Source: Clostridiales bacterium 1_7_47FAA
GTDB taxonomy: Bacteria > Bacillota > Clostridia > Lachnospirales > Lachnospiraceae
NCBI GenBank assembly: GCA_000155435.1
Contig: DS990261.1
Location: forward strand, 1,077,366-1,141,365
Reading direction: 5' to 3'
DNA length: 64,000 nucleotides
The position numbers and the translations under genes were made by a program. Position 1 is the first letter of the stretch, and every line of letters starts with the position of its first letter. This document shows positions 1-7,778 of this stretch, one piece after another. Below the pieces are notes generated by a model. It did no database searches. It worked only from the letters and a program-made list of their open reading frames with translations, and had not been told where the DNA came from.

Positions 1-67
1 TATTTTTTATAACAGTTATTCTCTTTGGAAGCCACTCACTGGAGTGAACTGCCTTTTTTGTACCTTT

Positions 68-97
68 ATTATAAGACAATTTCAGTTCTTCTGTCAA
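68..97 (-). promoter_or_regulatory. Promoter of a partial antitoxin RNA (copy 1)
   Basis: On the minus strand TTGACA (97-92) and TATAAT (73-68) are separated by 18 bases. The transcript would begin near position 61 and run left out of the window. The sequence from about 10 to 110 is nearly the same as 1782-1870, where the same promoter drives the antitoxin RNA of a complete type I toxin-antitoxin module. The matching toxin of this copy would lie just before the window. Confidence 0.6.
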
Positions 98-317
98 TCA
101 TGATTTTTAAGCGCCTTTCTTGTATTTTTTTCACATACATTTAATCCTATTGGAATGCTTCGTAGCATGTTGCCGTGGCAGACGAAAAGTATTTTTGTCA
201 TCTTGTTTATATCCCTTCACAAGCCTTCAAACCTTGATATTACAGGCTTTCCGGCGCTTTTTCCATTTTTCGTATTTTGCCCCATACCAGCGCAAATCTT
301 TATAAATCTACGCAGTT

Positions 318-457
318 TCACGGGCAAGTGGTGTAGTAAATTTGTTCGTTTTCAACCTCCATTCTTTTTGCCATTTCAGATACTTTTTTATCATAATCAA
401 ATCCAATTTTGGCTTTCTGACTTAACGAACTTATATTCGTATTTTTTTATTATGACC
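318..457 (-). pseudogene. Remnant of a phage-type integrase C-terminus
   Basis: The minus strand encodes about 45 residues ending in EQIYYTTCP and a stop. The YTTxTP/YTTCP ending after a lysine- and glutamate-rich helix is often seen at the C-terminus of tyrosine recombinases of Firmicute phages and conjugative elements. The catalytic R-H-R-Y core is absent, so this is at best a 3' fragment. A second, different fragment with the same kind of ending lies at 1331-1440. The assignment rests on this short tail only. Confidence 0.3.
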
Positions 458-509
458 TCCCTATTTCCGATTGCTCACACAGTTTACTTTTGGATGAAAT
501 GAGTGATTT

Positions 510-1211
510 TTAATATTTTATTAGCCCGAATGCTTGATTTAAATCGACTGTTAAACCGTCCGTATGTTCATTCCAATATTCAATTAATTCCCTCTGTTTG
601 CTTTTAATCATAGCCCTTATCCTATTTACATCATTTTTTTTAATTCCATCACCTGATAATTGGCTGCCATCAATAAGAGAAAACGAGCCTGAAACCTCAT
701 GGCGAATATCAACATGAACATGGGGTGTATTATGCTTTCCAGATTCCTTCGAGTGTATATAATATCGTATGCCATCATCTTTAAATATAGTTCCAGCGTC
801 CGAGCTTATTAAAAGTTGGATATTTATCTTTTCTGTTTCTGATATTCCCATTTTATGAAGATAATAGAGCAATGGTTTATTTGTATCTTCAATCGTATAA
901 CGTAAATTATTGAATATCAAATATTTTTCTACAATATTATATTCTCGAACAAAATCAATAGTATTATAGTGTTTAGATCTCAAGCTACCTCCATACAATT
1001 TAAAATCAATCCAATCCCATAATTCTTTTACCTTGTATGCATCTTGAACATTTTTTATGTAATACTCCTTACCATTGATTTTTCTTAATGGTGCGATTAT
1101 ATCTTTTCCAACTATTCCGTAATTTTTACTATGTAATACAAGCACTCTATCATCAAGTTTCTCTTCTGCATATACATGAACTTTTATATAAAATAGATAA
1201 TTCACATTCAC
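510..1211 (-). CDS. DUF4160-domain protein of unknown function
   Basis: The protein has 233 residues. The C-terminal third (about 140-215) has the DUF4160 pattern: a short beta region followed by the HTPHVHV motif, then FSLIDGSQLSG and a helix with KQRELIEYWNEH. The first 135 residues are not recognised. DUF4160 proteins are small, often found beside DUF2442 proteins in mobile or toxin-antitoxin-like loci, and no biochemical role is established. No DUF2442 partner is present here. The gene is AT-rich compared with the rest of the window and sits between integrase remnants, which suggests horizontal transfer. The start has an AAAGAAGGG-like ribosome binding site upstream. Confidence 0.65.
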   Translation of the reverse strand: MNVNYLFYIKVHVYAEEKLDDRVLVLHSKNYGIVGKDIIAPLRKINGKEYYIKNVQDAYKVKELWDWIDFKLYGGSLRSKHYNTIDFVREYNIVEKYLIFNNLRYTIEDTNKPLLYYLHKMGISETEKINIQLLISSDAGTIFKDDGIRYYIHSKESGKHNTPHVHVDIRHEVSGSFSLIDGSQLSGDGIKKNDVNRIRAMIKSKQRELIEYWNEHTDGLTVDLNQAFGLIKY

Positions 1212-1330
1212 CCTTCTTTCATCTTTATAAATTTAAATTGTAGTTGCATTTATTCAATAGAAAACTAATCCTGTTCCACTCAATTGCGTCCATCATGCCG
1301 TAATGCAAATTACCATCTATAAAAATTTCG

Positions 1331-1440
1331 TCATATCAAAGCTCTTAAAAATGGTGTAGTAGTGGTGTAGCAAGCACTCACTTGCTCCATGGAATCATTC
1401 GTTTTACAGACTTTTCCGGGACTTTTCAAGATGTTGCTAT
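1331..1440 (-). pseudogene. Second integrase C-terminal remnant
   Basis: The minus strand reads about 35 codons ending SACYTTTTPFLRALI and a stop, again resembling the tail of a tyrosine recombinase. Upstream the frame does not continue into a recognisable catalytic domain. Together with 318-457 it brackets the DUF4160 gene, consistent with erosion of one or more integrated elements. Confidence 0.3.
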
Positions 1441-1569
1441 GGCAAACGAAAAGGATATTAATAGTATTCTGAAATTGCTTACTCATACACGATAGCCCCG
1501 TTGAATTTTGATATCTAAAGTCTACTATAAATTTGTGTAATGGACAAGAGCAGTTTTCTATTTGCGACC

Positions 1570-1598
1570 TTTACAGCCAATTTATCATTTCGTATAAT
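1570..1598 (+). promoter_or_regulatory. Promoter of the holin-like toxin mRNA
   Basis: TTTACA (1570-1575), a 17-base spacer and TATAAT (1593-1598) form a good vegetative promoter. Transcription would start near 1605, giving a leader of about 50 nucleotides before the toxin start codon. Confidence 0.65.
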
Positions 1599-1657
1599 AA
1601 GAACAGGCAGTTCCTACTGCTGGGTGACTTCCATCTCCGAGGTGGTGGTGGTATAAC

Positions 1658-1735
1658 ATGAGTACATATGAGACACTTTCTTTAATGATTGCGTTTGGGG
1701 TACTTATTGTTATGATTATAGGTACAAAAAAATAG
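1658..1735 (+). CDS. Putative holin-like type I toxin (Hol-Tox family)
   Basis: This 25-residue open reading frame starts MSTYETLSLMIAFG and continues as one hydrophobic helix ending GTKK. The start pattern M-[ST]-T-Y-E-[AT]-[LM]-S-L-M-I-[AS]-F-G is that of the putative holin-like toxin family of Firmicutes, small membrane-inserting peptides of type I toxin-antitoxin modules. A GAGGTGG ribosome binding site lies about 12 bases upstream. The gene has its own promoter (1570-1598) and ends within a strong hairpin shared with a convergent antisense RNA. The family assignment comes from the motif and the size; toxicity is inferred. Confidence 0.8.
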   Translation: MSTYETLSLMIAFGVLIVMIIGTKK

Positions 1736-1769
1736 TCACCCGCCTCTGAAGCAAATGTGACTATTTTTT
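1727..1769. terminator. Bidirectional terminator of the toxin-antitoxin module
   Basis: The arms AAAAAATAGTCAC (1727-1739) and GTGACTATTTTTT (1757-1769) are perfectly complementary around a 17-base loop. The A and T runs serve as U tracts on either strand, so the hairpin ends both the toxin mRNA (plus) and the antitoxin RNA (minus). The toxin stop codon lies inside the left arm. Confidence 0.8.
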
Positions 1770-1819
1770 GAGTTAAAATTCTTTGGAAGCCACTCACTGG
1801 AGTGAACTGCCTTTTTTGT
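1727..1819 (-). ncRNA. Candidate antisense antitoxin RNA
   Basis: A strong minus-strand promoter (1826-1855) would start an RNA near 1819, which ends at the shared hairpin and overlaps the last codons and 3' end of the toxin mRNA. The RNA is about 90 nucleotides and encodes nothing evident. Its first 27 bases resemble the first 27 bases of the toxin mRNA (1606-1632), so the module ends form an imperfect inverted repeat. The arrangement of convergent promoters and a shared terminator matches the par/Fst type of type I systems. Confidence 0.6.
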
Positions 1820-1825
1820 ACCTTT

Positions 1826-1855
1826 ATTATAAAACAAGTTTGGTTTATCTGTCAA
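1826..1855 (-). promoter_or_regulatory. Antitoxin RNA promoter (copy 2)
   Basis: On the minus strand TTGACA (1855-1850) and TATAAT (1831-1826) lie 18 bases apart, a near-consensus vegetative promoter. It is stronger than the toxin promoter, as expected for an antitoxin made in excess. Confidence 0.7.
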
Positions 1856-1879
1856 TCATGATTTTTACGTGTGATAGCG

Positions 1880-2290
1880 TCAGTTTGCTTTCGGAAACAA
1901 GAGGATAAGACTCATCCCTATGGCAGGATTAAAATCTGTTCCTTCCAGGTTGTCATATCCTGTCTGTTTTTTACCGCCTCTTTTCAGTTTCCTGATTTTA
2001 CGTTCAGCAGACACACAACCCAAAGGTTCCCTGCCTCTTCCGCCCGGATTCAGATTCCGTCCCATTGGTTCAGGAAATCGCCAAGTGCCCCCTCTACCTC
2101 AGCATACTTCCTGTCTTCCTCTGTTACCTTCAGAATCTCACCATAGACCCTCTGTAGCATTTTTGTGGTGACCCTCAGGCGTTCCCAGATTCCACCCATT
2201 ACTTCTTCCACGTTGTCCGGCGGATGCGATACTGAGGCATTCACAATATTTCATCATATGGAACTTATCCAGCACAAAAACGGCCCTTCC
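1880..2290 (-). pseudogene. Decayed ISLre2/UPF0236-type transposase
   Basis: The minus strand carries, in shifting frames, FVLDKFHMMKY (about 2247-2280), then a stretch with NVEEVMGGIWERL and YAEVEGALGDFLNQWDGI (2053-2240), then RAEEAG and WVVCLLNVKSG. These are recognisable pieces of the C-terminal half of ISLre2-family transposases. The frame breaks and the absence of the N-terminal half show it is not functional. A stretch at about 2290-2480 on the same strand reads without stops but could not be assigned. Confidence 0.55.
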
Positions 2291-2552
2291 CCAGGACTTC
2301 ACGACTGGAACCGCTGGTAGATGTCAAGGACTGCTTTTTTATCCAGTGGCGCATGGGTGAAGGACTGCTGTATGGGCCGGATGGATTTCTCAACAAGAAA
2401 GTACAGAGTGATCGGCTCAATGGATTTGTGGTCCAAAGGATCGGCAGGCCTCTGATAAAGGTTATGAAATGCCTTTTTTATTATACAGAAAAATGGGGGT
2501 ACAATTTAAGTCAATTATTCGAGGTTTGCTGTAGTAATAGGAGTGTTCTTAA

Positions 2553-2759
2553 ATGAATCCAGGAGAATTTTCAAATAAATTTGAAGTGACATTAGCCGAA
2601 TCAGGAGCGTTGCCGAAGGGATTTGGAGTCTTGCCAGATAATTTAGAAGACTTACCGGACAAAGTACAGGGGCATACCATGTGCTTTGCAGACCGGACTT
2701 ATGACCGGAGAGAAATGATTTCCTTAAATGGCCTGGCTTATGGTATAATAAACCCATAA
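2553..2759 (+). CDS. Small hypothetical protein, doubtful
   Basis: The reading frame encodes 68 residues, with a weak GGAG site nine bases before the start. The peptide has no hydrophobic segment and no recognised motif; it contains repeated L-P-[DK] turns (residues 20-36). Its 3' end overlaps the probable promoter of the serpin gene. It may be a genuine orphan or a chance frame at the edge of the decayed mobile region. Confidence 0.3.
   Translation: MNPGEFSNKFEVTLAESGALPKGFGVLPDNLEDLPDKVQGHTMCFADRTYDRREMISLNGLAYGIINP
2741..2749 (+). promoter_or_regulatory. Probable extended -10 promoter of the serpin gene
   Basis: TGGTATAAT is an extended -10 element; no good -35 box is seen 17 bases upstream. 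A start near 2756 would give a leader of about 100 bases that contains the inverted repeat at 2790-2825. Confidence 0.4.
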
Positions 2760-2789
2760 TATGACAGTTCAAATATACGATGTGAATCC

Positions 2790-2825
2790 CTTAATGTTTT
2801 ATCAGACTTATAATAAAACATTAAG
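2790..2825. repeat. Perfect 13-bp inverted repeat before the serpin gene
   Basis: CTTAATGTTTTAT (2790-2802) and its exact complement ATAAAACATTAAG (2813-2825) flank a 10-base spacer. It lies between the probable promoter and the serpin ribosome binding site. It lacks a run of T, so it is more likely an operator or an mRNA 5' hairpin than a terminator. Confidence 0.6.
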
Positions 2826-2859
2826 TTGCTGGATTGTGATTGCAGGAGGATGAAGGATT

Positions 2860-4251
2860 ATGGGAAAAGGATGGAAAAGAGAAAGGAAAAGGGGCTGGGT
2901 GCATACGTCTGTCACCATCTGCACATCCGCTTTCTTTTGTTTGGCCGCAGTCTTCTGCGGGGCGGTGTTTCTGGGCGGCTGTGCAGGAACAGGCAGCGCC
3001 AGTGTAAAAGCTCCAGCACCTAAAACAGTGAATTACAAGGCTGATGACTACGACAGCTGGAATGAATTGATGCAAGAGAACCAGATATCAGATTCCTTTA
3101 AAGATGCGCTGGAGCAATTTGCCTTTCAGAGCGGAAGCCGGGTCCTGAGGGAAGGCCATGGGAATGTCAATTACAGTCCCCTCAGTCTGTACTATGCGCT
3201 GGCCATGGCTGGATGCGGTGCAGACGGTGAGACTGCTGCCCAGATAATGGACAGCCTTGGGGTGCAGGACCAAAGCCAGCTATCCGGGCAATGCAGGAAG
3301 CTTTATCAATGGTTTTATTATGATGGGCAGCATCGAAAGAGCCGGAACCAGGAATATAAGGAAGGAGATGACAGTTCCATAGAGTTGGCCAATTCCCTCT
3401 GGATTTCCAATCAGCTGAAACTGAAAAAGGATTACCGGAAAATGGCTGCCGCCCAGTTCTTTGCATCTTCCTATCAGGTGGATTTCACCAGCCGGGAAGC
3501 CGGGATACAGATGGGAAAATGGATTTCCCAGGAGACAGATGGAGTGATGCAGCCTGAATTACAATTGCCTTCCGATACAATGATGGCGATTTTGAATACA
3601 TTGTATTTTTATGGAGGCTGGAAGGGTGCCTTTTCTGTGGCAGAAACAGCTGATGATAACTTCACAAAGACTGATGGCAGCCAAGTGACCTGTTCCTTCA
3701 TGAACCGTGTGGATAATTCCGGGAGATTCAGGAAAGGGGCTTACTGCACGGTGTCTGCCCTGGCCACAGGCAATAACTGCAGCATGGTATTCCTGCTGCC
3801 GGACCAGGGGCATAGTGTGGATGAGTTCCTTAATACGCCGGAGCAGCTGGAAACCTCTATGGATACGGATTACAGAAAATGGAAGAGCGGTAAGGTGACA
3901 TGGAAAGTACCTAAATTCTCCTTTGGCAGTACATTTGAACTGACCGGGCTGTTGCAGGACATGGGCGTGGAGAAAATGTTTGTTCCGAAAGCTGAGTTCA
4001 GCAAAATCTCAGAATCGCCCTTGTTTGTAACCAATGTTATTCAGGAAACGCATATGGGGATTGACGAGAAAGGGGTGGAAGGAGCCGCTTATACTATGAT
4101 AGTCTTAGAAGAAGCAGGTATCTTCATGTCTGAAGAGAAACTGGAGGCAGATATGATTCTGGACCGCCCGTTCATCTATGGGATACAGGACAATAGAACC
4201 GGTACATGGCTGTTCCTGGGCGTGTGCCGTAATCCGGCGGATAGGCAGTAG
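2860..4251 (+). CDS. Serpin-family protease inhibitor, lipoprotein
   Basis: The 463-residue protein has a charged start, a hydrophobic segment and the lipobox LGGC with the lipidated cysteine at residue 41, so it should be anchored on the outer face of the membrane. The rest is a full serpin fold: NVNYSPLSLYYALAMAG near residue 105, NTLYFYGGWKGAF near 245, KVPKFSF near 350, the hinge GVEGAAYT and the closing DRPFIYGIQDN and LFLGVCRNP. Serpins trap serine or cysteine proteases by inserting the reactive loop into a beta sheet. The hinge departs from consensus (Val, Gly and Tyr where Thr, Ala and Ala are usual), so strength of inhibition is uncertain. In a gut bacterium the targets could be host or community proteases. 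The start at 2860 has AGGAGG ten bases upstream. Confidence 0.9.
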   Translation: MGKGWKRERKRGWVHTSVTICTSAFFCLAAVFCGAVFLGGCAGTGSASVKAPAPKTVNYKADDYDSWNELMQENQISDSFKDALEQFAFQSGSRVLREGHGNVNYSPLSLYYALAMAGCGADGETAAQIMDSLGVQDQSQLSGQCRKLYQWFYYDGQHRKSRNQEYKEGDDSSIELANSLWISNQLKLKKDYRKMAAAQFFASSYQVDFTSREAGIQMGKWISQETDGVMQPELQLPSDTMMAILNTLYFYGGWKGAFSVAETADDNFTKTDGSQVTCSFMNRVDNSGRFRKGAYCTVSALATGNNCSMVFLLPDQGHSVDEFLNTPEQLETSMDTDYRKWKSGKVTWKVPKFSFGSTFELTGLLQDMGVEKMFVPKAEFSKISESPLFVTNVIQETHMGIDEKGVEGAAYTMIVLEEAGIFMSEEKLEADMILDRPFIYGIQDNRTGTWLFLGVCRNPADRQ

Positions 4252-4345
4252 GATAAAATGGTACATGGGCTGATGCACTTTAAACCATGATATATCGTGA
4301 ATTACAGATACACAGCAAACCATGGGATTAAACGGAGGAACTAGA

Positions 4346-5311
4346 ATGAGATGTAGTAGGGTTACAATAGCAATACTGCTCTGTGCGGTATTTTCCGGAA
4401 GTATTCCTTCTATGCATGGAGAAAGCCTGGCATCCCAGGCAGGAACAAACCAGGCAGGAAAGCCCCAGACGGCGGCAACCCAGGCGGGAAAGCCCCAGAC
4501 AGCAGTATCCCAGGCAGGAAAACCCCAGACGGCAGCATCCCAGGCAGGAAAGCCCCAGGCGGCGGCATTCCAAACAGGAAAGCTCCAGGCCGCGGCGTCC
4601 CAGACAGGCACCGCCCGGCTCACTGAATCCCGGACTTATCCCGATACGGTGCGCTGGTTCACAGCCACCTATGCTGTCTGGAGCGTGCGCAATGGCGCTG
4701 ACCTTTATACGCCGGGAGGAGGAACGCCGGATGAAGCATTTTATGCATTGGTCATTAAAAGCGTCATGGAGCGGGACTGGGGTATCCGGGACCGCCAGTC
4801 TGCCCAGTCAATGATTTCATGGCTGGAGAACGAGGGGCATAACCAGGCGCTATTGAAGTATTATGAGGAGCATGATCTGGGGCAGTATGAGACGGATATA
4901 GATTTGAATGCATCCTGGGACAGCGGACAGGGGGAAATCTCCGATGGGGAAGCGGCTCGGCAGATGGCTGCATATATGGGATACAGGACATATGGGGCGT
5001 ATGCTGCCTCGGGATGGGACTACAGCCGCGCCCTGATGCTGTTAGGCCAGTGTTATGTGGCGGGGTACTATACGTATGAGGAGGCCATGGACAAGTCCCT
5101 GGAGTTGGGGAAAAAGCTTCAGTCCATGTTCCCGTCCTGGGAGGATTTCATGCAGAGCTATATGTATGGATTCGTGTACTGGAGCAGATCAGACCCTACA
5201 GAACCGCAGTCCGAGTTTCAGTACCGTGTAAGCATTTATCACTATCTGGACTCTTTGGAGGACGGTCCATTTAAGATGGATTGGAACATGGAACTGAAAA
5301 AAGAGTGGTGA
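4346..5311 (+). CDS. Secreted DUF1266-domain protein with Q-A-G-K-P repeats
   Basis: This start gives 321 residues and a GGAGG site seven bases upstream; a start 24 bases earlier is possible. A signal peptide (about residues 1-26) is followed by a low-complexity linker of five to six ten-residue units of the type QAGKPQTAAS (about 32-90). The C-terminal 220 residues look like DUF1266: WFTATYAVWSVRNGADLY, SWLENEGHN, the pattern WDYSRALMLLGQCYVAGYYT and the end SWEDFMQSYMYGFVYWS. The domain has no proven function. The gene follows the serpin gene in the same direction with a 94-base gap, so both may act outside the cell. Confidence 0.65.
   Translation: MRCSRVTIAILLCAVFSGSIPSMHGESLASQAGTNQAGKPQTAATQAGKPQTAVSQAGKPQTAASQAGKPQAAAFQTGKLQAAASQTGTARLTESRTYPDTVRWFTATYAVWSVRNGADLYTPGGGTPDEAFYALVIKSVMERDWGIRDRQSAQSMISWLENEGHNQALLKYYEEHDLGQYETDIDLNASWDSGQGEISDGEAARQMAAYMGYRTYGAYAASGWDYSRALMLLGQCYVAGYYTYEEAMDKSLELGKKLQSMFPSWEDFMQSYMYGFVYWSRSDPTEPQSEFQYRVSIYHYLDSLEDGPFKMDWNMELKKEW
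4436..4612 (+). repeat. 30-bp coding tandem repeat
   Basis: About five and a half copies of a 30-base unit (CAGGCAGGAAAGCCCCAGAC followed by a GCGG/GCAG variable end) encode the Q-A-G-K-P-Q-T-A-A-S linker of the DUF1266 protein. The unit length keeps the frame, so copy-number change would alter linker length only. Confidence 0.8.
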
Positions 5312-5365
5312 TCATGGCCTGATTTGTGCTATACTTAATACAGAATATGGAAGGACAGCCCTTAT

Positions 5366-6343
5366 ATGCAGACATTAAACCAGGACATAAAGGACCACAG
5401 CTTTAAATCGGTGTACCTTCTGTTCGGCGAAGAGGCATTTCTGAAAAAGAGCTATAAGAACCGCTTAAAGGATGCCATCACGGACGGCGACACCATGAAT
5501 TATAATTATTACGAGGGAAAGGGCATGAATGTGAACGAAATCATCGGCCTTTCCGATACCATGCCATTTTTTTCTGAAAAGCGGCTTATACTGATGGAGG
5601 ACAGCGGATTCTTCAAGGGCGGTGCCGGGGCGGATGAGATGACGCAGTACATGGAGCACATTCCTGAAACCACATGTCTTATTTTTGTGGAATCAGAAGT
5701 GGATAAAAGGAGCAGACTATATAAGGCAGTTAAAAAGTACGGGTACGCGGCGGAATTGTCACATCAGGATTCCAGCCAGCTGGCCAGATGGGCTGCCGGC
5801 ATCCTGTCTAAAAATGGCAGGAAGATAACAGGACGTACCATGGAGCTATTCCTCAGCAAGACCGGGGATGACATGGAGAATATAAGTTCGGAGCTGGAAA
5901 AGCTTATCAGTTATACCATGGGCCGTGATATTGTTACGGATGAGGACGTGGAGACAATCTGCACCACCCAGGTGACCAACAAGATATTTGATATGATCAG
6001 CGCTATTTCAGCCAGGCAGACAAGGAAGGCCATGGACCTGTACGAAGACCTTCTGACGCTGAAGGAGCCGCCCATGCGGATTCTTTTCCTGATTGCCAGG
6101 CAGTTTAACCAGATATTACAGGTGAAGGAACTGGTGGGAAAAGGAATGGATAAGGGGACCATTGCATCTAAACTTAAACTGCAGCCCTTTGTGGTGGGGA
6201 AAATCATGCTCCAGGCAAAGACATTTTCAAAAGAGCAGATTCTATCCTATGTGAACCTCTGTGTGGATGCAGAGGAAGGTGTGAAGACAGGTAAGCTCCA
6301 GGACAGGCTTGCCGTGGAACTTTTGATAACCAATCAATATTAA
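5366..6343 (+). CDS. holA: DNA polymerase III subunit delta
   Basis: The protein has 325 residues, the usual length for HolA, the clamp-loader subunit that opens the beta sliding clamp. The N-terminus contains SVYLLFGEEAFLKKSY, the start of the AAA+-like domain without a functional Walker A site, then LMEDSGFF and ICTTQVTNKIFDMISAIS. The C-terminal helical bundle contains RILFLIARQFNQIL. A TATACT sequence about 40 bases upstream may be its -10 box. It is followed nine bases later by the UPF0340 gene, as one operon. Confidence 0.93.
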   Translation: MQTLNQDIKDHSFKSVYLLFGEEAFLKKSYKNRLKDAITDGDTMNYNYYEGKGMNVNEIIGLSDTMPFFSEKRLILMEDSGFFKGGAGADEMTQYMEHIPETTCLIFVESEVDKRSRLYKAVKKYGYAAELSHQDSSQLARWAAGILSKNGRKITGRTMELFLSKTGDDMENISSELEKLISYTMGRDIVTDEDVETICTTQVTNKIFDMISAISARQTRKAMDLYEDLLTLKEPPMRILFLIARQFNQILQVKELVGKGMDKGTIASKLKLQPFVVGKIMLQAKTFSKEQILSYVNLCVDAEEGVKTGKLQDRLAVELLITNQY

Positions 6344-6351
6344 TAAGAAGG

Positions 6352-6933
6352 ATGAAGGCGATGGATATGATGGAGACAATTGAACTGAAGGATATTGAAT
6401 GCCAGGTAAAACAGGTGTTTAAGGAACTGCTTGAGGCCGCCCGTTTAAAGCCTGGTCAGATACTGGTCGTGGGCTGCTCTTCCAGCGAGATAGACAGCTT
6501 TAAGATTGGTTCCCACTCCAACGGTGATATCGGGATGGCTGTATATACTGCCCTGAATGAGGAGTGCAGGCCCTTGGGGATTTATCTGGCGGCACAGTGC
6601 TGCGAGCATCTTAACCGAGCACTGATCCTGGAAGAGGAGGCTGCGCTGAAATATGGCTATGAGCCGGTCAATGTGGTTCCCCAGCTCAAAGCAGGAGGTT
6701 CCTTTGCAACGGCAGCATATGCAACCCTGGAACGGCCTGTGGCGGTGGAACACATAAAGGCGCATGCGGGGATTGACATCGGGGATACCCTTATCGGCAT
6801 GCATTTAAAGGATGTAGCCGTGCCTGTGCGCATCCAGACCAAGGAAATCGGCAGCGCCCACGTGGTATGCGCAAGAACCAGGCCTAAGTTCATTGGCGGT
6901 ATAAGAGCCCGCTATGATGAGGAGAATATGTAG
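6352..6933 (+). CDS. UPF0340/TIGR01440 family protein (YwlG-like)
   Basis: The 193-residue protein matches the UPF0340 family throughout: ILVVGCSSSEIDSFKIGSHSN, the LAAQCCEHLNRAL region with adjacent cysteines, and AHAGIDIGDTLIGMHL. The family is widespread in Firmicutes, and its activity is not established. An internal start at 6361 has better spacing to the AGAAGG site. It lies between holA and a cytidylate-kinase-like gene, all in one direction with short gaps. Confidence 0.85.
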   Translation: MKAMDMMETIELKDIECQVKQVFKELLEAARLKPGQILVVGCSSSEIDSFKIGSHSNGDIGMAVYTALNEECRPLGIYLAAQCCEHLNRALILEEEAALKYGYEPVNVVPQLKAGGSFATAAYATLERPVAVEHIKAHAGIDIGDTLIGMHLKDVAVPVRIQTKEIGSAHVVCARTRPKFIGGIRARYDEENM

Positions 6934-6961
6934 CAAAAACAATAACAAGGAGGAGTGGTTT

Positions 6962-7546
6962 ATGAACAGAGCGATTACAATCAGCCGTCAGTATGGAAGC
7001 GGGGGCAGGGAGCTGGGGGAAAAGCTGGCTAAGAAGCTTGGGATTCCCTTCTATGACAAGGAATTGATTGCAATGATAGCCAAAGAGGGCAACATAGAAC
7101 CATCCATACTGGAGGCAAATGATGAGGTGGAACCGGACCTGGACAACTACTCCACCCGTCTGATTGAACCGGAATACCAGATTGCCATGACACAGCGCAT
7201 TTATGCGGTCCAGGAGACAGTCATTAAATCATTGGCGGAAAAGGGCGCGTGTGTGATTGTGGGCCGCTGCGCGGATGCCATACTTCCTGATGCAGTGAAT
7301 ATCTTCGTATTTGCTGATATGGAGAGCCGTATCAGGCGGATCATGTCCCTTAATCCTGACCTGTCCAGGGACGAGGCATTGAACAGCATTGAAATCGTGG
7401 ACAGGAGGCGCAAGGCCTATCATGAGTATTATTCCCCAATCGAGTGGGGAAAGATGGATGCCTATGATATCTGCGTGAACAGCGGTTTGATTGGCGTAGA
7501 TGGCTGCCTGGACGCGGCCCTGGCGTATATAGGGCATGTAAGATAG
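6962..7546 (+). CDS. Cytidylate kinase-like protein
   Basis: From this start, which follows AAGGAGG by about seven bases, the protein has 194 residues. It begins AITISRQYGSGGRELGEKLA, the modified P-loop of the cytidylate kinase-like (Cmk2) family, followed by FYDKELI, the central VIVGRCAD segment and the lid-like RRKAYHEYYS. The family resembles nucleoside monophosphate kinases, but its substrate is not settled, and the true cytidylate kinase is usually elsewhere. The frame extends 48 bases upstream and overlaps the previous gene, but that start lacks a ribosome site. Confidence 0.85.
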   Translation: MNRAITISRQYGSGGRELGEKLAKKLGIPFYDKELIAMIAKEGNIEPSILEANDEVEPDLDNYSTRLIEPEYQIAMTQRIYAVQETVIKSLAEKGACVIVGRCADAILPDAVNIFVFADMESRIRRIMSLNPDLSRDEALNSIEIVDRRRKAYHEYYSPIEWGKMDAYDICVNSGLIGVDGCLDAALAYIGHVR

Positions 7547-7619
7547 TACATAATGAAACAGGACATGATAAAGAAGTACATAATAAAGAAGTATTTAATA
7601 AGTATATAAGTATATCCGA

Positions 7620-7670
7620 AAGCCCTGATGACCGGTCATCTGATGATGTCTGTGCCCTCAGGGCTTCTTG
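7620..7670 (+). terminator. Hairpin after the cytidylate kinase-like gene
   Basis: AGCCCTGA (7621-7628) pairs with TCAGGGCT (7658-7665), with an inner hairpin GATGACCGGTCATC. The following T run is short, so termination may depend on the second hairpin 50 bases further. Confidence 0.5.
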
Positions 7671-7717
7671 GCTTATGATGGAATGAAAATGGATGAGATT
7701 CATATATAAGGCCAGAT

Positions 7718-7760
7718 AAAGCCAGGGATGACACCGTATCGGAAATCGTCCCTGGCTTTT
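7718..7760. terminator. Rho-independent terminator
   Basis: AAGCCAGGGA and TCCCTGGCTT form a ten-pair stem with a 20-base loop and a CTTTT tail. It ends the holA operon on the plus strand and may also stop the small minus-strand genes that finish at 7779. Confidence 0.7.
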
Positions 7761-7778
7761 GTGCCCTTCAATGATTGA

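Noticed and set aside
1585-1797. A 70-codon minus-strand frame
   Set aside because: It runs through the toxin gene, terminator and antitoxin promoter on the opposite strand and has no ribosome site; the toxin module explains the region.
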